A DNA stretch of 6,175 nt, taken from NCBI GenBank assembly GCA_003506995.1, contig DNXB01000584.1, forward strand, positions 416 through 6,590, read 5' to 3'. A program made the translations under genes and the position numbers. The notes under the pieces were generated by a model. The model saw only the letters and a program-made list of their open reading frames with translations, did not search any database and was not told the DNA's origin. How positions within the stretch are numbered: the stretch's first letter is position 1; every line of letters starts with the position of its first letter. Source of the DNA: Verrucomicrobiales bacterium (GTDB taxonomy: Bacteria > Verrucomicrobiota > Verrucomicrobiia > Verrucomicrobiales > Verrucomicrobiaceae). Positions 1 through 5,501 of this stretch are shown here, in pieces.

Positions 1-425
1 TTCAGCGCCAGCCGCTCCTGAAACAGCGGCGCGGCATCCACCACGAGGTCCGCTTGTGCCACCAAGTCGTCGGCATTGTCAGCACTGACGTTTTCCGGCA
101 CGCCGATGATGTCGCAGCGCGGATTCAGCTCCCGCAGACGGCGCACGATGGACTCGATGCGCGGTTTGCCGATGTGATCGTGGGTTTGCAAAAGCTGGCG
201 GTTCAAATCGGAAGGCTGCAAGTCCCCGGCATGCGCCAGGATGAGCCTGCCGACGCCCGCTGCGGCCAGCTCCAGCGCCACGAGTCCGCCCAGACCGCCG
301 ACACGGGAGATGAGCACCGAGGCGGCTTTGAGCTTCCGCTGCCCCTCGTCCCCCATGCCAGGCACCCACATCTGCCATTCGTAAACGGCTTGTTCTTCAG
401 GGGTGAGCGCAGGGAGGTCGGACAT
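1..425 (-). CDS. ThiF/MoeB/HesA-family E1-like adenylyltransferase (N-terminal part)
   Basis: Partial gene: 141 codons are visible from the ATG at 423-425, and the 3' end lies beyond the window. Translation shows the E1/ThiF Rossmann fold: a glycine-rich nucleotide loop SRVGGLGG (residues 40-47), an acidic residue after the second strand (D68), the adenylation signature DLNRQ (73-77) with its arginine, then GKPR (86-89). Family members adenylate the C-terminal glycine of a ubiquitin-like sulfur carrier (ThiS, MoaD) or a peptide, using ATP in the cytoplasm. Two positions are unusual. The first Gly of the GxGGxG loop of MoeB/ThiF is Arg41, and the usual DxxDN motif reads DAAPL (130-134), with Pro for the second Asp. 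This may mark a distinct subfamily with a different substrate, or reduced adenylation. No sulfur-carrier gene is in view. There is no clear Shine-Dalgarno before the start. Family is secure; the exact role is not. Confidence 0.88.
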   Translation of the reverse strand, partial: MSDLPALTPEEQAVYEWQMWVPGMGDEGQRKLKAASVLISRVGGLGGLVALELAAAGVGRLILAHAGDLQPSDLNRQLLQTHDHIGKPRIESIVRRLRELNPRCDIIGVPENVSADNADDLVAQADLVVDAAPLFQERLAL

Positions 426-473
426 GGTCGGCAGTCAGGACAAACGGGGTGAAGAATTTTTTCTCAACATTTT

Positions 474-502
474 TCAACATTCGCCCAACAGCCCGCACTA
501 AT
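474..502 (+). promoter_or_regulatory. Candidate sigma-70-type promoter for a plus-strand small RNA
   Basis: TCAACA at 474-479 (4 of 6 to TTGACA), a 17-base spacer, then ACTAAT at 497-502 (4 of 6 to TATAAT, including the final TAAT). Transcription would begin near 509-511. It lies in an AT-rich stretch where TCAACAT occurs twice (464-470 and 474-480), one helical turn apart, downstream of a run of six T (457-462). Support comes mainly from position: a strong plus-strand terminator follows about 150 bases downstream with no gene between. Motif matches this weak also occur by chance. Confidence 0.3.
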
Positions 503-508
503 AGGGAT

Positions 509-663
509 GAACAGTTCGTGCGGGGCCTCAAACGCCCTCCATCGACTGGGTCTTGAGAGTGATTGGTTGTTAACTGAAACCCTGCCTCACCGCAGGCCTT
601 TAGTTGAGGTTGATTAAACCAGGGGCCGGACGGAATCGGGAGCCGTCCGGCCCCAATTTTTTT
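509..663 (+). ncRNA. Candidate intergenic small RNA ending in an intrinsic terminator
   Basis: No convincing reading frame exists between the ThiF-like gene start and the ispE stop, yet the stretch has a plausible plus-strand promoter and a strong plus-strand terminator, giving a predicted transcript of roughly 155 bases. Internal pairing is possible: an outer stem CCTCAA (526-531) with TTGAGG (604-609), a hairpin CCTGC/GCAGG (581-585 with 592-596), a GGTT/AACC hairpin (565-568 with 578-581) that competes with it for C581, and a second short GGTT/AACC hairpin (608-611 with 617-620) just before the terminator stem. Bases 549-561 are identical to 838-850 on the plus strand, hence complementary to the ispE mRNA. 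I do not recognise 6S RNA, SRP RNA, tmRNA, RNase P or a tRNA here. Alternatively it is the remnant of a lost gene's 3' end. The start is inferred. Confidence 0.38.
622..663 (+). terminator. Strong rho-independent terminator (plus strand)
   Basis: Perfect 12-bp GC-rich stem: GGGGCCGGACGG (622-633) pairs with CCGTCCGGCCCC (643-654). The loop is 9 bases (634-642), and AA plus seven T (657-663) follow. The T run is on the plus-strand 3' side, so it terminates plus-strand transcription even though both flanking genes are on the minus strand. Read from the minus strand, the same stem begins 18 bases beyond the ispE stop and is followed by TGGTTTAATC, a poor U-tract, so any termination of the ispE transcript here would be weaker. 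Confidence 0.82.
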
Positions 664-672
664 CCCAGCAGG

Positions 673-1512
673 TCAATCTGCGGTCGTCGTGGTCTGCACC
701 CAGGCGGTCTCCCCGCACCATTCGCGGGCTTTATCAGCCATCTCGCCAGCGTGCTCCAGAGTCTCGGTCACGGCGAACATCGTGCTGCCAGAGCCGGACA
801 TCAGCGCGGCGCGCACCTCACCATGCTCCAGCAGCCAGGTCTTGAGAGTGGGTAGCAGTAGGAATTTTTCAAACACGGGACGTTCGAGATCGTTCACCAT
901 CGCGCCCCAGGGGCAGAGCTGCGGAGCATAGAGCACGCCCGGAATTTCCTTTGAGTCCGCCCAGCGCTTGTAAGCCCAGGGCGTGGGGATGGGAAAGGGC
1001 GGCTTGATCAGCACCAGAGGTAGATGCCAGGGAAACTCGGCGGGCGTCACCTGCTCGCCTCGCCCTGATCCATCTGCCGCTGGAGTGTCGAGCAAAAAGC
1101 ACGGCACATCCGAGCCGATCTGCGCCCCCAGCTCGATCAACTGCTCCAGCGAGAGTGGATTCCCGGTGAGTTCGTTGCATGCCTTCAAAACCGTGGCCGC
1201 GTTCCCACTGCCGCCGCCGAGACCTGCCCCGGCGGGGATTTTCTTCTCCAAATGGATGCGCCAGGAGGATTGCCTGCCGGTGTGGCTCTCGAAGGCGCGG
1301 AGGGCCTTCATCGCTAGGTTTGACTCATCCAGCGGCACCGTCGGCTCCGAGCAGGTCAGGATCACATCCGTGCCCGTGCCGCGATGCTCGACTTCGACGA
1401 GATCGCCCAGCGCCAGACGGCACAGACGGGTTTCCACCTCATGAAAACCGTCCGGGCGTTTGCCCAGGACACGCAACCAGAGATTGATTTTGGCGGGAGA
1501 ATGAAAAGTCAT
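673..1512 (-). CDS. ispE: 4-diphosphocytidyl-2-C-methyl-D-erythritol kinase
   Basis: Cytoplasmic GHMP-family kinase of the MEP (non-mevalonate) isoprenoid pathway. It phosphorylates the 2-hydroxyl of CDP-methylerythritol with ATP. All family motifs are present in the 279 residues: SPAKINL near the N-terminus (5-11) with the substrate-binding and catalytic Lys8, DGFHEVET (21-28), the ATP-binding glycine loop PAGAGLGGGSGNAA (93-106), GSDVPCFL (133-140) with the catalytic Asp135, and the C-terminal GHMP motif MSGSGSTMFAV (238-248). Length matches the usual 280-300 residues. The ATG at 1510-1512 places motif 1 directly at the N-terminus, as in the family. The gene begins 6 bases after the pgeF stop, so the two are probably co-transcribed and perhaps translationally coupled; there is no obvious Shine-Dalgarno. 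No defects seen. Confidence 0.97.
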   Translation of the reverse strand: MTFHSPAKINLWLRVLGKRPDGFHEVETRLCRLALGDLVEVEHRGTGTDVILTCSEPTVPLDESNLAMKALRAFESHTGRQSSWRIHLEKKIPAGAGLGGGSGNAATVLKACNELTGNPLSLEQLIELGAQIGSDVPCFLLDTPAADGSGRGEQVTPAEFPWHLPLVLIKPPFPIPTPWAYKRWADSKEIPGVLYAPQLCPWGAMVNDLERPVFEKFLLLPTLKTWLLEHGEVRAALMSGSGSTMFAVTETLEHAGEMADKAREWCGETAWVQTTTTAD

Positions 1513-1518
1513 CGCGGA

Positions 1519-2172
1519 TCAGCTTTTTCGGCCCAGGAGCGCCAGCATGCGCCCTGTGCGGCCCTTTTCCATGCGATAGGAATAAAACCGGCGCAAATCC
1601 GAAGACGTGCAAACGCCCGAGTCATGCACCTGCCCGGACGGCACGCCCGCATCGAGCGCCTGCTGCCGGATCTGCGCCGCAAAGTCGATCTCGTAGGCCG
1701 GCGGTCGGATGCACGGGCTGAGCTGGACGACCAGATCGGCCGGATTCGTGCCGTAGCGCTGCCGCATCAGCTCAATCGCCCGCGCCGTGATGCCGAGTTC
1801 GGAGCCCTTCGTGCCGGAATGCACCACGCCAAACGCCCCCGTGCGCGCATCTGCCAGACACACCGCGCAGCAATCCGCCACATAGATGCCGATCACTAGG
1901 CCGGGCGTGTTGGAAATGAGGCCGTCCGCACCCGTCGCCGGCTCGCTCTGCGGCTCCTCCACCACCGCCACCTCGCAGCCATGCACCTGCTCGGCGATGC
2001 ACAAGGCGGAGCCGTGGAAGCCCATCTCCTGCACCTGCTCCCGATGCCAGGCCCACAACCGCTCCACCACCACCGCCCGCTCCGCGTCCACGTCGATCTC
2101 CGGGTGCCGCAGCGTGAAGCGGTGCGCGAAACCAGGCAGCGCCTCAAGGGCGGGAAAGGACATCCAGGACAT
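1519..2172 (-). CDS. pgeF: Peptidoglycan editing factor / YfiH (DUF152, multicopper polyphenol oxidase-like) family protein
   Basis: A 217-residue YfiH/PgeF-family protein. Its fold holds a metal site built from conserved His and Cys, seen here as QVHG (His64), ADCC (Cys101/Cys102), VVHSG (His118) and SPCI (Cys154). YEIDF (160-164) and the closing signature RRFYSYR (194-200) are also present. In E. coli PgeF prevents misincorporation of L-Ser in place of L-Ala in peptidoglycan stem peptides. Homologues have also been reported to have purine nucleoside phosphorylase, adenosine deaminase or laccase-like activity, so the in vivo reaction is not fixed by sequence. The common HAGWRG motif reads HSGTKG here, a local divergence that leaves the metal-binding His intact. 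An in-frame stop four codons upstream limits the start to ATG 2170-2172 or Met4 (2161-2163). It precedes ispE by 6 bases. Confidence 0.93.
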   Translation of the reverse strand: MSWMSFPALEALPGFAHRFTLRHPEIDVDAERAVVVERLWAWHREQVQEMGFHGSALCIAEQVHGCEVAVVEEPQSEPATGADGLISNTPGLVIGIYVADCCAVCLADARTGAFGVVHSGTKGSELGITARAIELMRQRYGTNPADLVVQLSPCIRPPAYEIDFAAQIRQQALDAGVPSGQVHDSGVCTSSDLRRFYSYRMEKGRTGRMLALLGRKS

Positions 2173-2385
2173 GGCCGCTGAGTCTCACGCTTTGACGCAG
2201 GATTCAAGCGCGGATCATGCGACGGAAGCACGGAGGCATGCTGATGGTCGAAGGCGATGGCCGATTGGAATGCCTGCGGCCTCTCGTGGGTGGAAACGTG
2301 GCCCACGGAGCCGTTGCCGGGCGAGTGAAGGATTCCAGCTTCTCCGACTGCAAATTTGCCCCTGCGCAAAGCCCTGCGGACGAGA

Positions 2386-2512
2386 GAGTCCACAGAAGCA
2401 GTGCCAACGAAAGGCACGGAATGACACGGAAAACCGGAGCGATGCGGGCTTCTGGCTAATTCCGCGTATTCCGTAGTCCCATTCTCCGGCGCGCGGACCT
2501 CCGAGTCCACAG
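2386..2512. repeat. 107-base segment flanked by a 10-base direct repeat
   Basis: GAGTCCACAG occurs at 2386-2395 and again at 2503-2512. The segment between contains a short hairpin GTGCC/GGCAC (2401-2405 with 2413-2417) and the ACGGAAT inverted repeat. The layout would fit a small non-autonomous element with a target-site duplication, but no terminal inverted repeats are visible at the inner edges, so two copies of a dispersed repeat unit are equally possible. Confidence 0.4.
2415..2476. repeat. Imperfect inverted repeat built from ACGGAAT units
   Basis: The left arm CACGGAATGACACGGAAA (2415-2432) faces the right arm ATTCCGCGTATTCCGTAG (2459-2476), whose reverse complement reads CTACGGAATACGCGGAAT. 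The arms share ACGGAAT plus a second CGGAA unit, offset by one base. Each arm itself holds two tandem CGGAA units. From memory, such 'acggaat-acacggaa' sequences are common in intergenic DNA of PVC and some other bacteria and give rise to spurious ORFs; I could not confirm copy number here. Confidence 0.5.
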
Positions 2513-2516
2513 CAGG

Positions 2517-2532
2517 CACGCGACGGCGCGTG
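2517..2532. repeat. REP-like perfect GC hairpin
   Basis: CACGCG (2517-2522), loop ACGG (2523-2526), CGCGTG (2527-2532): a perfect 6-bp stem with a tetraloop. Flanking CAGG (2513-2516) and CCTG (2541-2544) could extend pairing across a bulge. A smaller GGAC/GTCC hairpin sits at 2495-2508. No T-run follows on either strand, so it is not an intrinsic terminator. It lies 49 bases beyond the stop of the TIR gene and could act as a 3' mRNA stabiliser, or simply be part of a dispersed palindromic repeat. Confidence 0.45.
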
Positions 2533-2580
2533 GAGTACCACCTGCCTTACTTGCCTCCTCCGGTGATGACACACCACGAG

Positions 2581-5118
2581 CTAAAGCTCCGGGCTACTTT
2601 CTGAGAGCGCGGCCTCGCACTCGGTGAGGGTAGCCTGGGCGTCGGCGAGGGAGGGCGAGCCAAGGCGGCTATAAATGTCCACGGCGCGCTTGGCGTGGGG
2701 GAGAGCTTCAACAGCCTTACCCTGCTGCACGAGGGCGTGGGCGAGCCGCTGATTTTGTGCGGCGATCAATTCCTGACGGTGAACAGCTTCGGACAAGGAG
2801 AGCGCCTCGTACGCCAGAGTCTCGGTGGCTGACCAGTCCTTCCGGTCAAGTGCCAGCTCAGCCATATTGCCGGTGGAGGTAGCTAGGCCCTCGTCGTAAC
2901 CAACAGCGCGTGCCACGCGGAGCGCCTCGCGATAATGCCTCTCAGCAAGCTCGAAATCCCCGGAGAGCCGCTCGGCTTCAGCTAGGTCGTTCAGACCGAT
3001 GGCCACGTCCTCACTTTCGGCGGCGCGGCTGCGGTGCAGGTCGAGCGCCTCGCGGTAGGCGGCGATAGCAGCGGTGTAATCGCTTTTCAACAGATAGCCG
3101 ATAGCGCGTAAGCGAATTGAGAAAGCCTGCTCTCGATCACCAGCCTTGGCGCGAGCCCAGTGTTCGGTGGCACGCATGGCACAGTTGAGCAGATCGTCAG
3201 CCTGCTTGCGCAGGAAGTGGATGAAGCCGGCTTGATAGGCACGCCAACCAGCCTTGGCATAGTCGGTTGCGGCCACGGCCCTGGCTTCAGCTTTTTCGCT
3301 AAGCGCAAGCCATTCATCCCAGCGGCCCTGTCCATTGAGGAAGTCCGTGAGCGCTTCGCATACCGTTTGCAGGCGCGCATTGTCGTCGGCGAGGAAGAGC
3401 GGCAAGGCGGGTGCAATGCTGGGCCAAGCGGCTTCGAGGGCGGGGAAGCGCTTGTGATTTTGCCAGCCATTCTCGTTGATGAGCGCATAGGCGCGCTTTT
3501 CCAGCCGGTCGCCGGTTTCCGCTACCACCTCGGGCTTTTTCTTCCGCAGGAAGTCCGCGACCATGGACACGAGGGTGAAGGTCTTCAGCTCATCGGTGGG
3601 GACGGCAAGGGAGCGGTTAACCAAGCTGCGCAGAGCAAAATCGACTTCGGACTCATTATATTTAATGCCAGCCTTGATAGCGCTGCTGTCGGCAGGAACA
3701 GCCTTGTTCAGTGCTTTATAGAGTGCTGCTCGTGCGGCCCCGTGTTCTGGAGACTCGGGGAGGGGATTCAACATGAGCAGCACATGCTCGACTTTAGCGG
3801 GAAGGGTGAAGTAAGTGAGCGCACAAATGACTTTGGTCTCAGCTTCGCTGAAATCCTCCACGAGATCTCCAAAGATGAATTCCAGCGGGTCATTCCCCTC
3901 CGGGCAGGAGCGGATGAAGTGCAGCGCATCGCTGAAAGTGAGGCAGTGCCCGCGCCCGAGCTGGCCGGCGGTCCAGCGGAGAAGGAGCGGCTTGCCGACG
4001 GTCTCACGGTAGAGGATGAGGCGCTCGGCCTCGCTGGTCTCCGCGAGGCGCGGGTTGTGAGTGGCGAGTTCGGCGAGGGTGGCGAGCGCGGCCTGTTCGC
4101 TGAGTTTTTCCAGGATGAGCTCCTCCGCGCCGGAGCCGATGCGCCCGCGGCTGGTGAGGATGGCCTTGCAGCCGGTGGGCAGTTTCTTGATGAAGGTGAA
4201 CAGGGTGTCGCGCTCGCGCTTGAGGAGGCTTTCAAGATTGTCGAGGACGAGGAGGGTCTGCGTGCCGCGCAAGGCGTCGAGCAGCAGGCGCGGGCGCTGG
4301 TCCTCGGGGGCCTTGGCGATGTCGTCGCAGCCGAGTTCGCGGGCGAGTTCGTTGAGGAGTTCGACGAGGCCGGAAAGGATGAAGCCGCTGAGGTCACGCA
4401 CGCCATCGTCGTCGAGTTCGCGGGTCTTCAGGGAGATGAAGATGATCTTCTTGAAGACCTCCGGCGAAGCCGCGTAGGCCGCACGGACGGCGAGCGAGGT
4501 CTTGCCCATCCCGCCCGGCCCATCAATCAGCGCACCCCAGGTGCGGGAGTCGGGATCGAGAGCGTCAGCAATCTTCTTCAACTCGTCCTCGCGTCCGAAG
4601 AAGGGCTGGAGCGTGGGGAGATTGTGCGGGATGTCGGTCTTGAGGACCGGCGCACTCGTCGAAGCAGGTTTGGTGTAGTAGTCCTTGGCCTTGCCTTCGT
4701 TCAACGCGAGGCGTTCGAAGATGAGTTTGGCAGCTTCTTCTGGCGATTTGTGATCCAACTCAACGAAACCGGCCAAGCCATAAAGCCCCTTGCCTTCCAC
4801 TCGCTCAAAGCGGGTGAGCATGACTTGATCCACCTTGCCTTGCTTGATAAGGCCGTAGATGGCGCTCCATTCCAAGCCGCACCATTCCTTCGTGTCATAG
4901 TCCGGGCAGAAGACCGTGACGATGAGATCGGACTGTTTGTGATAGAGTTCGGGCAGAGAGAAGGCGAGGCCAGCCTTGGCGAATTTGGCTTCGTAAAACT
5001 TGTCGTAGAGGATCGCGTCCTCGCCGAATCGTGCTGCGAGCAAGGCGACAACCTTCGAGACAAAGTCCCTTTTTTCTCCCGCAAAGGAGAAGGCGATGCG
5101 GAAACGTTGGGTGCTCAT
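2581..5118 (-). CDS. TIR / NB-ARC (STAND ATPase) / TPR protein, bacterial NLR-like defence candidate
   Basis: 845 residues in three blocks. (1) N-terminal TIR domain, about 5-137: FRIAFSFAGEKRDF (6-19) is the first strand and helix, and EWCGLEW (78-84) is the TIR catalytic motif with the predicted NAD+-cleaving Glu83. (2) NB-ARC/STAND ATPase, about 168-540: FFGREDEL (173-180), Walker A GPGGMGKTS (200-208), Walker B LLVLDN (289-294), the arginine motif LTSRGR (321-326) and GKPLLL (375-380), then a winged-helix-like part. The MHD-like position reads FTLVSMV (514-520), with Ser where His is common. (3) About 600-838: five or six TPR units, for example the helix pairs at 663-697, 704-738 and 743-778. 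In known systems of this kind the TPRs sense an invader signal, the ATPase oligomerises, and TIR destroys NAD+ or makes a signalling nucleotide. An in-frame TGA (5131-5133) four codons upstream fixes ATG 5118. The gene stands alone between housekeeping genes, and no catalytic residue appears missing. Trigger and product are unknown. Confidence 0.95.
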   Translation of the reverse strand: MSTQRFRIAFSFAGEKRDFVSKVVALLAARFGEDAILYDKFYEAKFAKAGLAFSLPELYHKQSDLIVTVFCPDYDTKEWCGLEWSAIYGLIKQGKVDQVMLTRFERVEGKGLYGLAGFVELDHKSPEEAAKLIFERLALNEGKAKDYYTKPASTSAPVLKTDIPHNLPTLQPFFGREDELKKIADALDPDSRTWGALIDGPGGMGKTSLAVRAAYAASPEVFKKIIFISLKTRELDDDGVRDLSGFILSGLVELLNELARELGCDDIAKAPEDQRPRLLLDALRGTQTLLVLDNLESLLKRERDTLFTFIKKLPTGCKAILTSRGRIGSGAEELILEKLSEQAALATLAELATHNPRLAETSEAERLILYRETVGKPLLLRWTAGQLGRGHCLTFSDALHFIRSCPEGNDPLEFIFGDLVEDFSEAETKVICALTYFTLPAKVEHVLLMLNPLPESPEHGAARAALYKALNKAVPADSSAIKAGIKYNESEVDFALRSLVNRSLAVPTDELKTFTLVSMVADFLRKKKPEVVAETGDRLEKRAYALINENGWQNHKRFPALEAAWPSIAPALPLFLADDNARLQTVCEALTDFLNGQGRWDEWLALSEKAEARAVAATDYAKAGWRAYQAGFIHFLRKQADDLLNCAMRATEHWARAKAGDREQAFSIRLRAIGYLLKSDYTAAIAAYREALDLHRSRAAESEDVAIGLNDLAEAERLSGDFELAERHYREALRVARAVGYDEGLATSTGNMAELALDRKDWSATETLAYEALSLSEAVHRQELIAAQNQRLAHALVQQGKAVEALPHAKRAVDIYSRLGSPSLADAQATLTECEAALSESSPEL

Positions 5119-5136
5119 GGCTGGAAAGAGTCAGCG

Positions 5137-5148
5137 GGGAAAATTCCC
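5137..5148. promoter_or_regulatory. Perfect dyad in the TIR-gene leader (possible operator)
   Basis: GGGAAAATTCCC: arms GGGAA and TTCCC around AA, 19 to 30 bases upstream of the TIR-gene ATG. The outer bases also allow a GCGGG/CCCGC stem (5134-5138 with 5146-5150). The size and symmetry suit a dimeric repressor, or a leader hairpin if transcription starts upstream. No regulator gene is in view and the motif matches no operator I can name with confidence. Confidence 0.3.
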
Positions 5149-5181
5149 GCCCATCAAGCCGGAGGCGGCGGGGTTTGACCA

Positions 5182-5276
5182 GTGGAAAGTGCGGGGGCCG
5201 GCAGCGATGACGATCAAGGCAGCAGGCATGTCTGACGTTCCGCTTGCATCAGCAGAGGCGGCAAAGCACTTTCCAC
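5182..5276. repeat. Widely spaced 11-bp inverted repeat upstream of the TIR gene
   Basis: GTGGAAAGTGC (5182-5192) is the exact reverse complement of GCACTTTCCAC (5266-5276), 73 bases apart. The match extends to 12 of 14 with CCAG/CCAG-like outer bases. It occupies most of the 5119-5293 gap between the divergent TIR gene and the small plus-strand frame. It could be paired binding sites looping the divergent promoters, the scar of a mobile element's ends, or a long-range leader stem. No transposase or terminal dinucleotide signature is visible. Confidence 0.45.
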
Positions 5277-5293
5277 CAGTTTGGAACAGCCTC

Positions 5294-5476
5294 ATGGCGT
5301 CAACTCGCACCACCTCGAAAAAGCTCATGCCCTATTCGGAGGTCCGCCAGGGCTTTTCCGATGCGCTGCGGCAGCAGTTGCTATCCCAGGGGCCGGTCAC
5401 GAAGGCGGCCATTCAGCGGATCCAACAGAGCAGGAAATACGCGCGCTCGACCGCTTCGGCCATGATGCGGGACTGA
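5294..5476 (+). CDS. Possible small basic protein, unknown function
   Basis: Sixty codons from ATG 5294-5296 to TGA 5474-5476. By my count about 80% of codons end in G or C, a strong coding-like bias for this genome. The same frame upstream (5117-5293) falls to about 64%, so I place the start at 5294 and not at ATG 5117. The product is basic and Gln/Arg-rich, without a membrane segment or a motif I recognise; the middle (SEVRQGFSDALRQQLLSQG) looks helical. It is the only plus-strand gene candidate, divergent from the TIR gene (175-base gap) and convergent with the membrane-protein gene, with 25 bases between stop codons. No Shine-Dalgarno is seen. It could be an accessory of the TIR gene, a small DNA-binding protein, or a chance frame. 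Confidence 0.45.
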   Translation: MASTRTTSKKLMPYSEVRQGFSDALRQQLLSQGPVTKAAIQRIQQSRKYARSTASAMMRD

Positions 5477-5501
5477 GAGTGAGGCAGCGCCAAAGCAAGG
5501 T

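Larger units (their letters stand above)
2173..2577. other. 405-base stretch without a convincing gene
   Basis: Open frames cross this stretch on both strands, but their translations are low-complexity, Arg/Ser/Pro-rich and match no family I know, so I leave them out. The part next to pgeF (2173-2385) must hold the pgeF promoter or leader, but I see no clear -35/-10 pair. It includes ACGGAAGCACGGAGGCATGC (2222-2241), resembling the degenerate A-C-G-G-A repeats that litter intergenic DNA in some PVC bacteria. The part next to the TIR gene (2386-2577) is hairpin-rich and repeat-like, described separately. No tRNA, CRISPR array or transposase remnant was recognised. Confidence 0.6.

Noticed and set aside
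426..621. tRNA, 6S, SRP or tmRNA in the intergenic stretch
   Set aside because: No T-arm GTTCGA-type motif or cloverleaf, no SRP GGUCAGG/GGAAGCAGCC core, no 6S-like closing stem or tmRNA ends were found.
622..654. The GC hairpin as the ispE terminator
   Set aside because: On the minus strand the stem is followed by TGGTTTAATC, not a T-run; the seven-T run is on the plus-strand side. A minor bidirectional role cannot be excluded.
983..1899. Plus-strand frames over ispE and pgeF
   Set aside because: Shadows of two well-recognised minus-strand genes.
2173..2215. A TTGAAT hexamer upstream of pgeF as a promoter -35
   Set aside because: At 17-base spacing the -10 position reads GACTCA, too poor to support a promoter call.
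1886..2577. Open frames of 67-207 codons on both strands across the pgeF start and the following spacer
   Set aside because: They are Arg/Ser/Pro/Cys-rich, share no family motif, and overlap pgeF or repeat-like DNA; typical spurious translations of repeats.
3160..5178. A 672-codon plus-strand open frame antisense to the TIR gene
   Set aside because: Its translation is a Glu/Gly/Val/Ala-rich string with no domains, the pattern expected opposite a G/C-ending coding frame; the minus-strand protein has unmistakable motifs.
5117..5293. Longer start (ATG 5117) for the small plus-strand protein
   Set aside because: Third-position G/C falls to about 64% in this part, and it would overlap the TIR gene's start codon and cover the putative control region.
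5131..5328. A 65-codon minus-strand frame in phase with and just upstream of the TIR gene, as a possible N-terminal extension
   Set aside because: A TGA at 5131-5133 separates the two, the TIR fold begins properly at residue 5-6 of the 845-residue protein, and the upstream translation has no recognisable content.
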